Assembly (NCBI GenBank): GCA_021234155.1
Contig: JAJEKV010000003.1
Location: 13,500,386-13,564,385, forward strand
From: Isoetes taiwanensis
Lineage: Eukaryota > Streptophyta > Lycopodiopsida > Isoetales > Isoetaceae
DNA length: 64,000 nt
Direction of reading: 5' to 3'
A model generated the notes under the pieces. The model did not search any database and had not been told where the DNA came from. It was given only the letters and a program-made list of their open reading frames with translations. Shown piece by piece: positions 13,107 to 24,866 of the stretch. Made by a program: the position numbers and the translations under genes. Within the stretch, counting starts at the first letter, position 1. Each line of letters begins with the position of its first letter.

Positions 13107-14290
13107 ATGGATATTAACCTTAACTGCCTTACCTGGAACCTCCAGGGCATTACTCAGGTGCTAAACGTGATAGGCTTAAAGTTTGTCTTTCTTCGATTAC
13201 TTTTGATATCGCCTTTTTCCAGGAACATAAACTTCATAATGATGATTTTGATATATTATTATCTAGCACTCTTCCCCCAGGCTTCAAGCTTTGGGCTATC
13301 AAAGCACATAATAGTTCTGCAGGTATTTCGATTGCTTAGAGAGAGAGCTTAAACCTTTCAAACATTCAAATGATGCATGACAATGGTGGGAGGTGGCAGA
13401 TTCTTCATGGCAATATTGATAACAATGAATCTGCATTTATTAATATTTATGCTTTCAACCGACCATGTGACAGTATCTTTTTTGGCATACTATTAGAAAT
13501 AGCCTTAGTCATGTTCTATATGAGGAATGTGTTATGGCAGGTGACTTCAATATGGTTACTCATAATTATATGAGGAGCACAAATTTCAGACCTTTGTCCA
13601 ATCAAGAAAACAATTCTTGGTCTCACTTGCTCTCCTGCCATAATGTTAAGTTAGCCAGGACTCATCCTAATTCTTATAGCTGGTTCAATAGAAGGTTGGA
13701 TGATCCGATTCACTGTCTGCATGACAAGATTCAACCTCAGTGAGAATTTGTGGAATATCAGTAGCAGAGTCTCTAACCTTAATGGTTTTACTCTCTCTGA
13801 CCACTTCCCTCAGCTTCTTGAAATCAAGGGGCACAACACGATTAAGAAAAACTCCTTCTTCAAGCTGAATACTAATCTTTTGAATCATGCTAACTTTTTG
13901 AATGAGTTTGCACAGGTTTGGCATAATATTCCTAAGCCATCTACTCAGGTTGGCTAGATGGACTGGTGGGTTAATTCAGCTAAGAGAATAAAAAATTGGC
14001 TGAAAACGTGGGGTAAACAGGTGCACCACCAAGAAAAATCTGAGCTGGACAACTTGAGAAGACAGCTGCTCCTTTTTACACCAGATCAGCAAGAGCAAAT
14101 TAGGATTCAAATAGAGAGGGAAGAGACTAAAATTGCAAGAGTCTGGCAGCTAAAATCCAAAATCAGAGAGCTTAAAGATGATGAAAGGGAAAATTCCAAG
14201 TATTTCTTCATCAAAGCAAAAGGAAAAATGAAGAGGAATCATATCTTTAGTATCTCTACTAGAAATAGTGCCAGTTCTTTATGGGTATAA
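13107..14290 (+). pseudogene. L1 ORF2 endonuclease and linker, broken
   Basis: ORF2 begins at 13,107 with MDINLNCLTWNLQGI, the plant L1 apurinic/apyrimidinic-type endonuclease opening; the Asn in 'WN' belongs to the active site. 'MAGDFNMV' at 13,534 contains the catalytic GDFN motif. 'SYSWFNRR' near 13,675 matches the conserved T/SW..R segment, and the 'SDHFP' block near 13,798 carries the terminal SDH signature. The linker that follows (13,960-14,290) is basic and helical. The enzyme would nick target DNA to prime reverse transcription. The parts lie in more than one frame, so it is not functional as read. Confidence 0.8.
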
Positions 14291-14344
14291 GCTGAGAACC
14301 CCGCAATCAATGATACTTTGTAGTAATGAGAAGAGAGCATAAAT

Positions 14345-15010
14345 AACTTAGTACTCCATTGTTAAAAGTATTCTCTTTTCCAATTTCTCTTTTCTTTTCT
14401 TTCTCATTTCTCTACACTCTTTTTTCTTTTCTGATTTTTCCTCCATTTTCTTTTCGACACTTTCTCTTTCCCTTTTTTTGCTCTTTTCCCTTTCCTTCTA
14501 CATCTTTTCCTTTTTTCTTTTCCTTTTTCTCTTCCCCTTTTCATGATGGACTTTCTTTCCCTTTCCTTCCCTTTTCCTTCCGTTCCATTTCCTTCCAGTT
14601 CCTCTTTCCTTCCTTCCTTCCTTCCTTCTTTCCATTCCTTCCAGATCCATTCCATTCCTTCCTTCCTTTCCTTCATTCCTTCCTTCCATTCCTTCCATTC
14701 CTTCCTTTCATTTCTTCCTTCCATTCCATTCCTTCCATTCTTCTATTCTTTCCATTCCCCACCATGGCCTTCTCTTCTCTACTTTTTCTGTTGCCACCAT
14801 CCCTCCTCCTTTCCCTTCCCTCCCTTCATTCTCTTTTTCTTTCTTTTTTCCATGGCATTTTTCCTTCCCTTTTGCTTTCCTCCACCCTTTCCCTCGTTCC
14901 ATTTTCCCACGCCCTTTCCTTCTCTTTTTCCCCTTTCCCCTTGCCTTTTTTTGCCCTTCATTTTCCCTTTCCTTCTCCTTTTTTTCCCCTTCTCTTTTTC
15001 CTTTCCCCAT
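14345..15010 (+). repeat. 650-bp polypyrimidine tract, (TTCC)n/(TTCCA)n-like
   Basis: Nearly every base on the plus strand is C or T for about 650 bp. The core from 14,600 to 14,750 is built of TTCC and TTCCATTCC units, and the flanks are less regular TTTTC/CCCTT runs. It lies inside the L1 ORF2 between the linker and the reverse transcriptase, where roughly 150 bp of coding sequence would be expected instead of about 920 bp. The long open frames it produces on both strands are compositional artefacts. Confidence 0.9.
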
Positions 15011-15211
15011 AAGAGATTTAAAGTATAAACAATCCGCGGTGGTGGGAAGTTATACGATAAATCTCGATCTTTAAATGCAATAAAATGATCTCAACCATTC
15101 AAATTAGGGCTTGATGCAACACGCTAAAACATTATAATATAAGATAGATGACAATACTATAGCGATGACACTTGAGCTTAAGAGGGCAACCACAAATCAC
15201 TTTACCGAATA

Positions 15212-16650
15212 ATGGGTACAACTTTTTATTGTAATGAGGAGGAGATTGATAACTTCATCAAACTGCTGCCTTTAGTGAATGAGCAACAGAATGATGGATT
15301 GACTCGTTCCTTTACAAACGGGGAGTTCTGGGCTAATATCCAAGGTATGGACAATGGTAAGACTCTAGCACCTGATGGCCTGCCCGTTGAATCTTTTAAG
15401 AAAACTTGGGATATTATTGGCACTGCTATTACTAATATTTGCAATGAGTTTCTTCTTCTTAGAACTCTAGATTGCAGGATTAATACGAGCTTCATCACAT
15501 TAATCCCTAAGATGGATGAGCCAAGCACCTTTTCGGATTATAGGCCTATCTCTCTTACGAATGTCTTATACAATATAATCACTGCATCAATCGCCAGGAG
15601 ACTCAAGCCTATCTTGGAACAGATTATTTCTAATACTCGGAGTGCTTATCTTAAGGATATCTCAACAGTGTTGCCACTGCTATTATTGGTATGCATTGGG
15701 CTAAAGACAGTAAGCAAGACATCTCTTTACTCAAGCTCGACGTCACCAAAGCCTTCGACACAGTTAGTTGGAGTTTTCTTATTAAATGTTGTCAATGAAT
15801 TGGCTTCTCCCAGGAGGTCATTGGTATGTTCCTTGCTGTCCTTAAGAACTCCAAATCTTCTGTTCTTATTAATGGTGAATGCAGCCCCTTTTTTGAGACT
15901 AAAAGAGGGGTAAAACAAGGGTGCCCTCTTGCCCCTTCTCTCTTTCTCATTGTTATGGAGGCATTAAATAGTGCCTTCAAAGATGCAAGCCAAAGGGGTA
16001 TGATAACAGGGCTTAAACTTCCTCAAACTCAAGGTGATCAGTTCTTTCTCAATGCCCACTTTGCAGATGACACTTTCTTGTTTGTAAGAATGGATCATTT
16101 TTCTATTTTGAATACTCATCTAATCTTGCAAAATTTTGGCAACTGTTCGGGTTGTAGGGTCAATCCTACTAAATCAAAATTAATGGCAAGGGACCAGGTA
16201 AAAGGGGAGCAGATTGCCATGACACTAGGCTGCGAGTATCTCTCCCCTAGTAGCAAATCCAAGATTCTTGGTGTCCCCTTTGCTCTGAGGACTAATGCTA
16301 GTGATCTATGGTATGAGATATTTGAGAAATTTAGTAGGAAAGCTGATCTCTTAAATAGCAAATACATTTCTAAGAATGGTAGATCTATCATTGCTCTGTC
16401 ATATCTTCTTCTCATGTGTATCAATCTTCCATTCTTTTGGCCTCTAGAAAGGTCACTACTAAGTTACAAGAAATTATTGGAAGATTTATTGCCAGTGGTG
16501 GAAATAGGAGGTGTTGGATCCCAGTCTCCATGGCAGAATGCTGCAAAAAAAGAAAAGAATGAGGGCTGGATGCTATCAACATTGAGAAGCAAAGTGCAGC
16601 CCTTGCAGCCAAGTATATCTATAGGGCAGGGCATGATCTTATAAACCATC
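15212..16650 (+). pseudogene. L1 ORF2 reverse transcriptase domain, broken
   Basis: This part copies element RNA at the nicked target. 'GKTLAPDGLPVESFKKTW' (about 15,355) matches the family motif 'K.PGPDG', 'LIPKMDEPSTFSDYRPISL' (about 15,500) matches 'LIPK...P....RPISL', and 'GVKQGCPLAPSLF' (about 15,910) is the template-grip motif. The catalytic box is FADD at 16,060-16,071, as in most plant L1 elements. The segment is split between two frames around 15,690-15,830, with the KPSTQLVGVF stretch out of frame relative to the expected 'KAFDTV' block. Otherwise long stretches are well preserved, so the insertion is not very ancient. Confidence 0.9.
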
Positions 16651-16679
16651 AGGTTTCCAACCTGATTAATCGCTATCTT

Positions 16680-17590
16680 TCCAGGTACCGCCCTTTTGGC
16701 TGGAGGAATGTAAAGATGTCCTTACCTTATAGTCTTTATTTTGATTTCACTATGCCTAACAATCTTCCAGGAATTATTAAAAAGTGGATCAAACCTTGGA
16801 TCTCAGTAGGGGAATGTTTTCTTGAAAGAGGGGTTGGCCATGGACCAAACTATTTTCTGGAACCCCTCCCTCCTGCTGAAGAATCATAGGATGTGATTGG
16901 CTTTACACCGGGTTTGGACAGACCTCGGTATCACTCATATCTCCCTTCTTTTTAATAACAACAACTTTATTGAGTTCCAGGACTCGGCCCTCTCTCACCG
17001 TGGAGAGGAGCATGCCTCTCTATAACATTCTGAGGGAAACCCTTGTTACGGGTGTTTGGAATAATCAGCATATTTTTTGGCATATTAATGGTACTGTCGG
17101 TTATAAGGTTAAAAGTGCCTACAGGTTTCTCACCTCCTCTTTTTCTTTTACTTTCTCCTTGCACTCGAAATGGAACATTGGTAAGGATAGATGTAAGAAA
17201 AATATTGAGTTTATGTGGAGTTCTCCTGTCAATCTTAAAATTAAATCCTTTATATCGCAGCTTTGGCATAAAGCTCTGGCCAGAGATTCAGGATATGGCT
17301 TACTCTAACTTGTGTGATAAATGTGTATAGACGGCTGAGGATGAGGAACATTTGTTTAAAGGATGTCTTTGGTCAGAATGGGTTTTGGAGTTAGCTTCAG
17401 ATGAATTTTACATCCCTTACCTGACTAATGCACCCTTAGCAGATATTCTTTTCCCACCATCCCCTAATGATTAGAGGATCTTTATCCACTTATGGAGGAT
17501 GAGGAAAGCTCGTAACTCAATTATCTTTGATCAAGAGATTGTTTGGCCTCATGCTGTCATCCAACAGACCAAATATGACATTTAATGGAT
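16680..17590 (+). pseudogene. L1 ORF2 C-terminal region with zinc-finger block
   Basis: Downstream of the reverse transcriptase, the segment near 17,170-17,380 fits the zf-RVT region of plant L1 elements: 'MWSSPVNLKIKSFISQLWHK' is followed by a cysteine/histidine-rich stretch containing 'LCDKCV' and 'EDEEHLFKGCLWSEWV'. Its role in the family is thought to be nucleic-acid binding. At least one frame change is needed between its parts. From 17,600 to 18,105 I see only non-coding 3' sequence leading to the A-run. Confidence 0.75.
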
Positions 17591-18105
17591 TCAAGAAATT
17601 TTTGGCTAACTCTCTCATTTCTTTGCAGGTAACATCTTGGTGTTAATTAAAAGGATGAGGTGGCAGAGGACAAATCTCATGAGAAATGACATGTGGATGG
17701 ATCGGTTTGGATCGAGTCCATCTTTGAACCATGGAGTCTCCTATTATTGTGATTGTTCCCGTACCCAAAATTACAATGCTAGGAGGGGACTCATCTGTGA
17801 AGCAATCGACCAGTCTGGTCAATTTAATCCAGCAAAGTGCCAGACCTGTAGATGTCCCTATTGCCATTTCATCACCCAGAAACGGAAAATTGGAAGAAAA
17901 TATTGTCGGGTTGACTATTTTTTGGTTGCAAACTTTCTATATGACCACCCTCATTTTTTTAGTTCAAGGTTCTAGACTGCCCTATATAAAGCCCTTTTTC
18001 CATATATCTCTCGGACTAGAGAAACCATCACATTTTCTTATCCATGTATTCTATGTATACCTTTTTTCAAATAGCCATATATATATAGCCTTCAATAAAA
18101 AAAAC

Positions 18106-18703
18106 CCAGGAATCCCAAGCCTACCGGTTGACCTTACCCGTAAATTTGAAGGTCCACAAAGTCTTTTACATGAGCCTTCTCAAGAAGCGTCACGACAATC
18201 GGAAGAGATCCTCGATATGCCAATACTTCGGAGATGATGGAAGATCAGTTGGAGATTGTTCCTGAGGCTCTCCTTGATCGTGCATATATGCACACCCGCA
18301 GGACTCAAATATTTCAGTATTTGGTTAAGTGGAAACACTTACCAATGGAGGATGCAACCTGGGTTCTTAAAGCGGATTTGGACAAGGCTTACCCAGACTT
18401 TATGCGGTAATGCCAGGGCCAAAACATTCATGATGCGATCAACTCCACTATGCTGTGATTCAACACCAGATAGTGAGTATGATGGTGAAACGGAGGTGGG
18501 ATCTTGCCTAGCATGGCTACAAGATTCCTATAGTGTGCTAGGCTTATAGTCGCTCACTGAAGGGGCCAGGTATACCCCTTGGGTTACAGGATATGATCAT
18601 TTGAGTGTCCCCTCTAGCACACCCAAGGATCGATTGTGCCCGGGAAGGGGACGCCTCCCTAACCTGCCTCATCGGACCGGGGAGATGTAACCCGGAGTAG
18701 TCT
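18106..18703 (+). mobile_element. Ty3/gypsy pol fossil, 3' portion with chromodomain
   Basis: The segment opens with an integrase C-terminal block (LTLPVNLKVHKVF, near 18,126) and continues to a chromodomain-like segment near 18,250-18,410 containing 'FQYLVKWKHLPMEDATW'. Chromodomains define the chromovirus branch of gypsy and steer integration to particular chromatin. The block picks up where the fragment ending near 10,440 leaves off, so the two look like halves of one element split by the L1. A purine-rich stretch (about 18,674-18,686) precedes an LTR at 18,704. It is broken. Confidence 0.8.
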
Positions 18704-20005
18704 TGTGATGCTCCCTACCAAATATATGACGCTCGGTCATACATCTCGTAGGAAATCCCCCATTCAGCCCTCCGGCCGCATGGGCCCTCCATCTATCTCA
18801 CACTGCAAGGTATCCCTAGTGCAGGAAGGGGACACGAAGTTGTCTTGCGCGCCCTTCGCCTATGGGATCCTATAATAGCGGAAGCATAACATAATGTCAG
18901 CACTAACAACAACAATACATTTAACTACCTCGAAGGGTAGCGCATCTTTACATCCATAGATACAACAAAGATATCAACATGCTATAAAACACGAGAGCTC
19001 CTACCCAAGCGTAAGGAAGTAGACTGACAGCTGGGCCACAAGGTAGAGCAGACCGAGATATAACAATGGCGGGGCTGGCTATAGACAAAGGCTAGGGTTG
19101 ACCACTCCATCCGCCCCTCCTGTGCATACTTTGCAGATGGGCTAAATCGGGCTCTGGCGTGGCTATAGCCTGCCGGATATGCAATCTCATGGCATCACCC
19201 ATTGAGACTACTCCGGATTGCATCTCCCTCATCTGATGAGGCAGGAAGGGTTGCATCTCCCCTTCTTGAGGTCTAGTGACTCCATGGGTGGCTAGAGAAT
19301 CGTAACTTGACACACGATTCGTGCAGTGAACCCCCAAAACAAGAGCTAGGCTGACACCTGCAACTCTTGTGAGGCAGGGTGACACCATTGCCCCAGGAGG
19401 TGTCAGACCCATAGCCGGCCCACTCGAAGTGGTCGACTATAGGCCTAGCCCGCTATGGGTCCCCAATAGCTGTGCGCTCAAGGGACTGCCCTCCGCTTTG
19501 CCACTAGCCTCAATGTATGGTGCTAAGTCACTCCATAGCCCCCGTAGTCAGGTGGGCTCCTATGCACAGGCCGCAATTAATAGGAACTAAGGGGTCTAAA
19601 CTAGGAGCATCATCTAAATAATGGCTACTAGGTCTCTATCCCCCTTCCCAATACACAAGAGTTGAAAACAAGATCAACCAACATCACATATCCACATAAC
19701 ATGATATGAAGATAACCTCTAATCCTAATCACATGCATCTAACTTACAGTTAGGGTTCATTGAGTAGGGTTCCAAACATAAGATACTAGGTCATCTGGAA
19801 TCCTAGGTTCTAGATGATCTACCTATGAAGCTACTATGAATACCTGCTCTGGACGAACTTCCTCCAACTCCTGGGGTCTCCATGACTTGATAAAGAGTCG
19901 AGTGATTCCTCCTCCTTCTAATGAGTGTATTGCCTTGGGGCTGTCGATCTGAGCTATGCCGCAACGAACAGTGTTCAAAACAAAGCGAGCGGAGAACAGT
20001 CTCAA
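18704..20005. repeat. Gypsy LTR, left copy
   Basis: This is a direct-repeat partner of 22,283-25,975 (after removing the nested element). Both start TGTGA.GCT.CCTACCAAATATA and share long blocks down to 'tcaaggc' near 20,005, where similarity fades. It probably belongs to the element whose integrase lies on the minus strand at 20.6-21.8 kb, but it also directly follows the forward chromodomain fragment with a purine-rich stretch between, so its owner is ambiguous. The inner edge may extend beyond 20,005. Confidence 0.75.
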
Positions 20006-20615
20006 GGCTCATAATGTGCTCCCTCGTCTATACTCCCTTTCACTGGCCTGCACAAGTAGCACATTACGTTAATTTAGTTAATAAGTTTGTGGTTTTAGGG
20101 GACCACCCCTCTAATTACCTCCTTGAGGCGAACCTTGGCTCAAGGTTGCCCCTACCTACTTTTCGATCATGGCCCCTTAGGATTTGAGCTTAAGGATCAT
20201 TTAAGATGATCCTATCGCCGCCCATGATCGGGTGCTACCTTGTACAAGATCTTCTTGATCAGTACACACTTGATGCCTCATGCCCCCAGGGGTTTAAGCT
20301 AGGGGAGCGTCTCACGATCCCATCATCGCCATGATGATCACATATACCTCACCATGACCCCCCTATGGTCATGTGCACGCGCACTGCATCATGACATAGA
20401 GATCATCCAGAATGATGGTCTCATCACCACCCACCATGGTGCTCTCCTCTCACATGACCCGTCTGGCCATGCGCACTCTTGCTAGCCTAGAGAATGCCCC
20501 TAGAGGGTATCTGATCATCGCCTACACTCCAAGATTCTCGCATATACACCCTACTAGCCTATAATGCATATGTGTTCCTGCTCCTACACTAAGACGTAAC
20601 AAAACTTAGCTAAAG
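20006..20615. other. Gypsy non-coding interior, boundary unresolved
   Basis: I find no coding sequence here. The stretch lies between the part of the LTR that aligns with the right copy and the end of the minus-strand chromodomain, so it should contain the polypurine tract and possibly a further piece of LTR. I could not place either. Confidence 0.4.
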
Positions 20616-21760
20616 CACTTGACAGATTGGCGTCGACCAATTCGGAGATGACTTGGCTGTCGAATTGCTTCATGAAGTCCGGGTATTGCTTCTCTAAATC
20701 TTGCTTCAATATCCAAGTTGCATCTTCCACGGGTAAGTGCTTTCACTTGACCAAATATTGAAGGAACTGGGACCTTCTTGTCTTCTTAAATGCTTTATCG
20801 AGAATTAACTCAGAAACTATCTCGATTTGCTCCTCTGTCATCTCCAACAAGGTTGGAGTCTCCAAGACCTCCTCCGGGTTTGGAGTGTGCCTCTTCAATA
20901 GGCTTACGTGGAAGACTTTGTGGACTTTGAGATGGGCTGGCAAATCGAGCTTGTAGGCTTGGTTCCCTACTCGCTCTAGAATCTTGAAAGATCCCGCCCA
21001 TCTTGAGGCAAGCTTCTTGCAATTCCCACTTCGAAGTTTGGCTTGCTTGACCTTAATCTTAAGCCAAACACTATCCCCAACTTGGAATTTCCTTGCAGTT
21101 CTATGCTTATTGGCTATGCTCTTTTGTCGACTTCTTGCTACAAGAAGATAGCCTCTAACCTCTTCCACTAACTGCTGCATATCAGTCAACATTTGTTGAG
21201 AAACTTCAACTTTAGACACTGGATTATGTCAAGTGTCTGGTGTCAAGCATTGATAATCATACTTAATCATAAAGGAGGACATTTGAGAAGATTCCTGCTT
21301 GGTACTATTATATGCAAACTCTACCAGGTAAATGTAGTCACGCCATTTGGATTGCTTGTTCCACACATAGCTTCTCAACTGGTCTTCTAGAATTCGATTG
21401 GCATGCTCCGTTTGATTGTCAGTTTGGGGATGATAACCATGCTCATAGCCAACTTGGTCTGGATCGTGTTGAAGAATCCATCCAAAAGGCACTTATAAAC
21501 TTGGGATCCCTGTCGGATATAATTTCCCTTGGCATCCCATGCAGTCTAAATATTTCTTTTGTGAAGAGCAAGGCAGTATCCAATGCGGTATCCGTGGTTC
21601 GACATGGAAAAAAGTGAGCCATCTTAGATAACTTGTCGACCACTACCATTAAGGCATCATGGCCCCTTGCTATTCTTGGAAGTCCAGATATAAAATCCAT
21701 GCTCACAACCTCCCACTTAGTGGTTGGCACTGCCAAGGGTTCCAAGGTTCCTGGAATTCG
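20616..21760 (-). mobile_element. Ty3/gypsy integrase and chromodomain fossil
   Basis: Read on the minus strand from 21,745, the integrase core shows 'SMDFISGLPRI', 'VVVDKLSKMAHF' and 'ISDRDPKF', then 'AYHPQTDNQTE' and 'VEFAYNSTKQ'. The C-terminal part contains 'KKLASRWAGSFKILERVG' and 'LKVHKVFHVSLLKRH', and a chromodomain-like segment follows near 20,745-20,650. This is a chromovirus of the same lineage as the forward fragment at 8.6-10.4 kb. Gag, protease and reverse transcriptase are absent, so much of the interior is gone. It is broken but less decayed than the forward copy. Confidence 0.9.
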
Positions 21761-22268
21761 AAGTTGCTCGGCCTTTGTTTGCTGATAAAGCTAACATTGT
21801 CGAATGTAGTTGGCTATTTCCTTCTTCATGTCAGGCTAATAGTAACTACTTCTTATTTTGAAGTAGGTTTTCATGAACCCTGCATGGCCAGCTATTCGGC
21901 TATTAAATATGCCTCCTATATATAGTTATTACTTTATTTTTTCCTAGTGGTTTGTTGTGTTAATTATAGATTTGCGCCATTTTTTACCCGGGTCTCGGAT
22001 TGGAATGATTCTTCGACCTATTTTGGGTGAAATTTGATGCACATGCGTAATTTCCACTCCAATTATATTAGAATGTTAATTCGACTCATTCTTTTCCCTG
22101 CATCTATAATTTAGCCTAACTTTCGGCCCCCACTACTTGAGAGAAAAAATTTTCCTCCCATTTTTGAGAGGTTCAATCTTTGGAATTTCCATCCCATGCT
22201 CTATTAGGCTGGTTTGACTACTAAATCAGGGATATGATCAGTGCTAGTTCTTGGTCAACCAAGAACAT

Positions 22269-22281
22269 GGCTCTGATACCA
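22269..22281 (-). other. Primer-binding site of the gypsy element (tRNA-iMet type)
   Basis: On the minus strand the sequence reads TGGTATCAGAGCC, the 13-nt complement of the plant initiator tRNA-Met 3' end. It sits immediately inside the right LTR, whose edge is at 22,283, and fixes the element's orientation as minus. From 21,760 to 22,268 no coding domain is visible. Confidence 0.9.
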
Positions 22282-22522
22282 TTGTGACGCTTCCTACCAA
22301 ATATACAACTCTCGACCGTACATCTCGTAGGAAATCCCCCATCCAGCGCTCCAGCCGCATGGGCCCTCCTTCTATCCCGCACTCCAGGGTATCTCTAGTG
22401 GGGAAGGGGACCTAAAGGTGTCTTGCACACCCCTTCCCTATGGGCCCCTATAGGTGGAAGCATAATATAATGTCGGCACTAACGACAACAATACATCTAA
22501 CTATCTCGAAGGGTAGCACATC

Positions 22523-23150
22523 ATTCTGAATGACATTTCTTCTTCTGCAAAACTCATCAACTTATTAGAAAGTAAAGCACCACGGGAATTTTCGATTTAC
22601 CACCCAACCGGACCAACTAGAAGAGATGTCACCAAGTCAAGCTACTCCGCAAGACAAGATCTCTCTAGCCACCAACCACTGGTGTTACATGAACTCCTTC
22701 TAATGATACGATCAAGCAAGGACGAACAAGAGATGATACTAGAAGGTAAGGCTAGGCACGGAAGAAGCAGATCTAGCTGTGCAGTCAACTCAGACCCCTA
22801 TGCACCTTTCTGGGCATAACTTTCAAACCGTAAGGAATCTATGGAACCAAGCCCAATCTGGAAACTAGACTTCAAGGGCTTTCCAACAAGGTAAGGATCG
22901 CCGATTTCTGAGCTGTGGTTGCGGAGATATCACGTCTCAAAGTTGTCCTTTTATTTATAGGTAATAATACCTTTTTTTTGCCTTTTTGCTTCTAAATAAA
23001 GGTCAAGGTTTATTTTTAGCACTCTCTTTGATAATAGCAAGGCTTAGACATACTGGATGACTTTCTTACTTGATCATATCAATAGATATTGTTCCATGCA
23101 AGGCCACTCCCCCGAGCACCATTATTAGTTATTAACCTTAAACCATATCA
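22523..23150 (-). repeat. 3' LTR of the nested non-autonomous element
   Basis: It is a direct repeat of 24,228-24,866. On the plus strand it ends '...aaaccatatca', the same as the other copy. A purine-rich minus-strand stretch directly outside 23,150 is the likely plus-strand priming site. Confidence 0.92.
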
Positions 23151-24213
23151 ATTCCTCCCCTTCTCGAGATTGATCGTCCTCGATCAAGAAATTATATGGC
23201 AAATTTGACACAACCAAGTCCATGGCTACAACCTGCATAATAAAAAGTTGTCAAGTCCAGCCCTTTAGGCTGAAAATTGCCTCAGTTCATTTAGAGGTCT
23301 TTCATTTCAATTCTATTAGAAATGGCCTCAATTTACTTAGAGGACTTGACATCCTTATAATCGTTAATAAGGAATTACGGCAAAGTTTGGGGCTCATACT
23401 CCTGCATAGCCAAGTCTCATTTACATCCTGAAAGGAAACCATCAAAGATCCCTTTTCAAAATTGATCTAATCAATTTCTAAAAAGCATGTTAGTCTTTCC
23501 CTTCTTGGGACTAATCTTGTCCCCTAGGAATGTTCTTTTCTCGATCCTCCAAGGCGGGTCCGCTTGGGCGAGAAAAAATCTCCATACTGATCCATCAAGT
23601 AGGCGTCCCTTACTTGAACAGTTATGGCATTCCTAGCCCTTTCTGATGCTCCAAGTAGCTTTTTCTACTCGGACAGAAAGTAAACCCTTTCCAGTCCTTC
23701 AAGTTAAATATCACCATTCAACTTGAACAAGAAAGATATTTTCCCTTCCCTTCTCAGGAATAAACTTAATCTCCAAAAACCACAAGTTGAACATCAACTT
23801 AATTTGTCTCAACAAAATGTTTACTAACCTCCACCAGAAGCACCAACTTCTGATCAATCTCCATTCCAGTTTGCAATCACCAGCACCAACCAGAAGACCT
23901 GCGAACATCAGGAATAACAAACATTCTATTCACATGGACATGAGCACCAACTCATTCCAATCTCTTGGACATGGCATCCGCTCATTCCAATCACTTGGTC
24001 AAGAGCACCAACTCTTTCCAACCTTGAGGCACCAACCTCAGCCATAAGGATGCAATAAGAAATATCTAAAGATTCTAATCACAATCCCTAAACATCAATT
24101 TCATACTAGACAAGAGGTAACCTATTTCCTTAAGATCTCTTGAGTGCTGCTAAGCCACTCAAATTTCCAACTCTTCCATCACCCACAGCTCCGCTGATAA
24201 AGACCGGAACTGA

Positions 24214-24225
24214 GCTCTGATACCA
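24214..24225 (-). other. Primer-binding site, nested element
   Basis: The minus strand reads TGGTATCAGAGC, complementary to initiator tRNA-Met, 2 nt inside the LTR edge at 24,228. Confidence 0.92.
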
Positions 24226-24227
24226 AT

Positions 24228-24866
24228 TGTTACGAATGACCTGTTCTTCCTGCAAAACTCATCAACTTATTAGAAAGTAAAGCACCACAGGGTACTCGAT
24301 TTACCACCCAACCGGACCAACTAGAAGAGATGTCACCAAGTCAAGCTACTCCGCAAGACAAGATCTCTCTAGCCACCAACCACTGGTGTTACATGAACTC
24401 CTTCTAATGATATGATCAAGCAAGGAACAAGAGATGATACTAGAATGTAAGGCTAGGCACATGATCAACATAGGAAGAAGCAGATCTAGCTGTGCAGTCA
24501 ACTCAGACCCCTATGCACCTTTCTGGGCATACCTTTCAAACCGTAAGGAATCTATGGACAACCAAGCCCAATCTGGAAACTAGACTTCAAGGGCTTTCCA
24601 ACAAGGTAAGGATTGCCGATTTCTAAGCTGTGGTTGCGGAGATATCACGTCTCAAAGTTGTCCTTTTATTTATAGGTAATAATACCTTTTTTTTTGCCTT
24701 TTTGCTTCTAAATAAAGGTCAAGGTTTATTTTTAGCTCTCTCTTTGATAATAGCAAGGCTTAGACATATTGGATGACTTTCTTACTTGATCATATCAATA
24801 GATATTGTTCCATGCAAGGCCACTCCCCCGAGCACCATTATTAGTTATTAACCTTAAACCATATCA
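24228..24866 (-). repeat. 5' LTR of the nested non-autonomous element
   Basis: It begins TGTTACGAATG on the plus strand and ends ATATCA, giving the usual TG...CA ends. It is highly similar over its whole length to 22,523-23,150. Confidence 0.92.

Larger units (their letters stand above)
10461..18105 (+). mobile_element. L1-type LINE, nearly full length, inserted in a gypsy element
   Basis: The element carries an ORF1 with a DUF4283-like domain, an ORF2 with endonuclease, reverse transcriptase and a C-terminal zinc-finger region, and ends in a short A-run at about 18,098-18,105. The gypsy integrase stops at about 10,440 and resumes at 18,106 with the next expected segment, so this LINE most likely inserted into the gypsy copy. 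The 5' limit is approximate, and I could not identify target duplications with certainty. Both ORFs carry frame breaks. A polypyrimidine tract of about 650 bp interrupts ORF2 between endonuclease and reverse transcriptase. Confidence 0.8.
22523..24866 (-). mobile_element. Non-autonomous LTR element (TRIM/LARD-like), looks complete
   Basis: The element has two LTRs of about 630 bp in direct orientation and an interior of about 1.08 kb with no recognisable gag or pol. It is bounded by a 5-bp target duplication, ACATC, at 22,518-22,522 and 24,867-24,871. The primer-binding site on the minus strand (24,214-24,225) and a purine-rich stretch next to the other LTR (minus strand, near 23,151-23,170) give a minus orientation. 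The LTRs are very similar, so it is younger than the gypsy LTR it sits in. Without its own enzymes it would have depended on another element for copying. Confidence 0.92.

Noticed and set aside
14359-15028. Long Phe/Ser/Pro-rich and Lys/Glu/Gly-rich open frames on both strands
   Set aside because: They come from the C/T-only composition of the polypyrimidine tract. No start context, domain or codon structure supports a gene.
18704-20005. Assigning the left gypsy LTR to the forward chromodomain fragment
   Set aside because: A purine-rich stretch precedes it, which would fit, but the paired LTR at 22,283 has its primer-binding site on the side that demands minus orientation. Ownership is left open.
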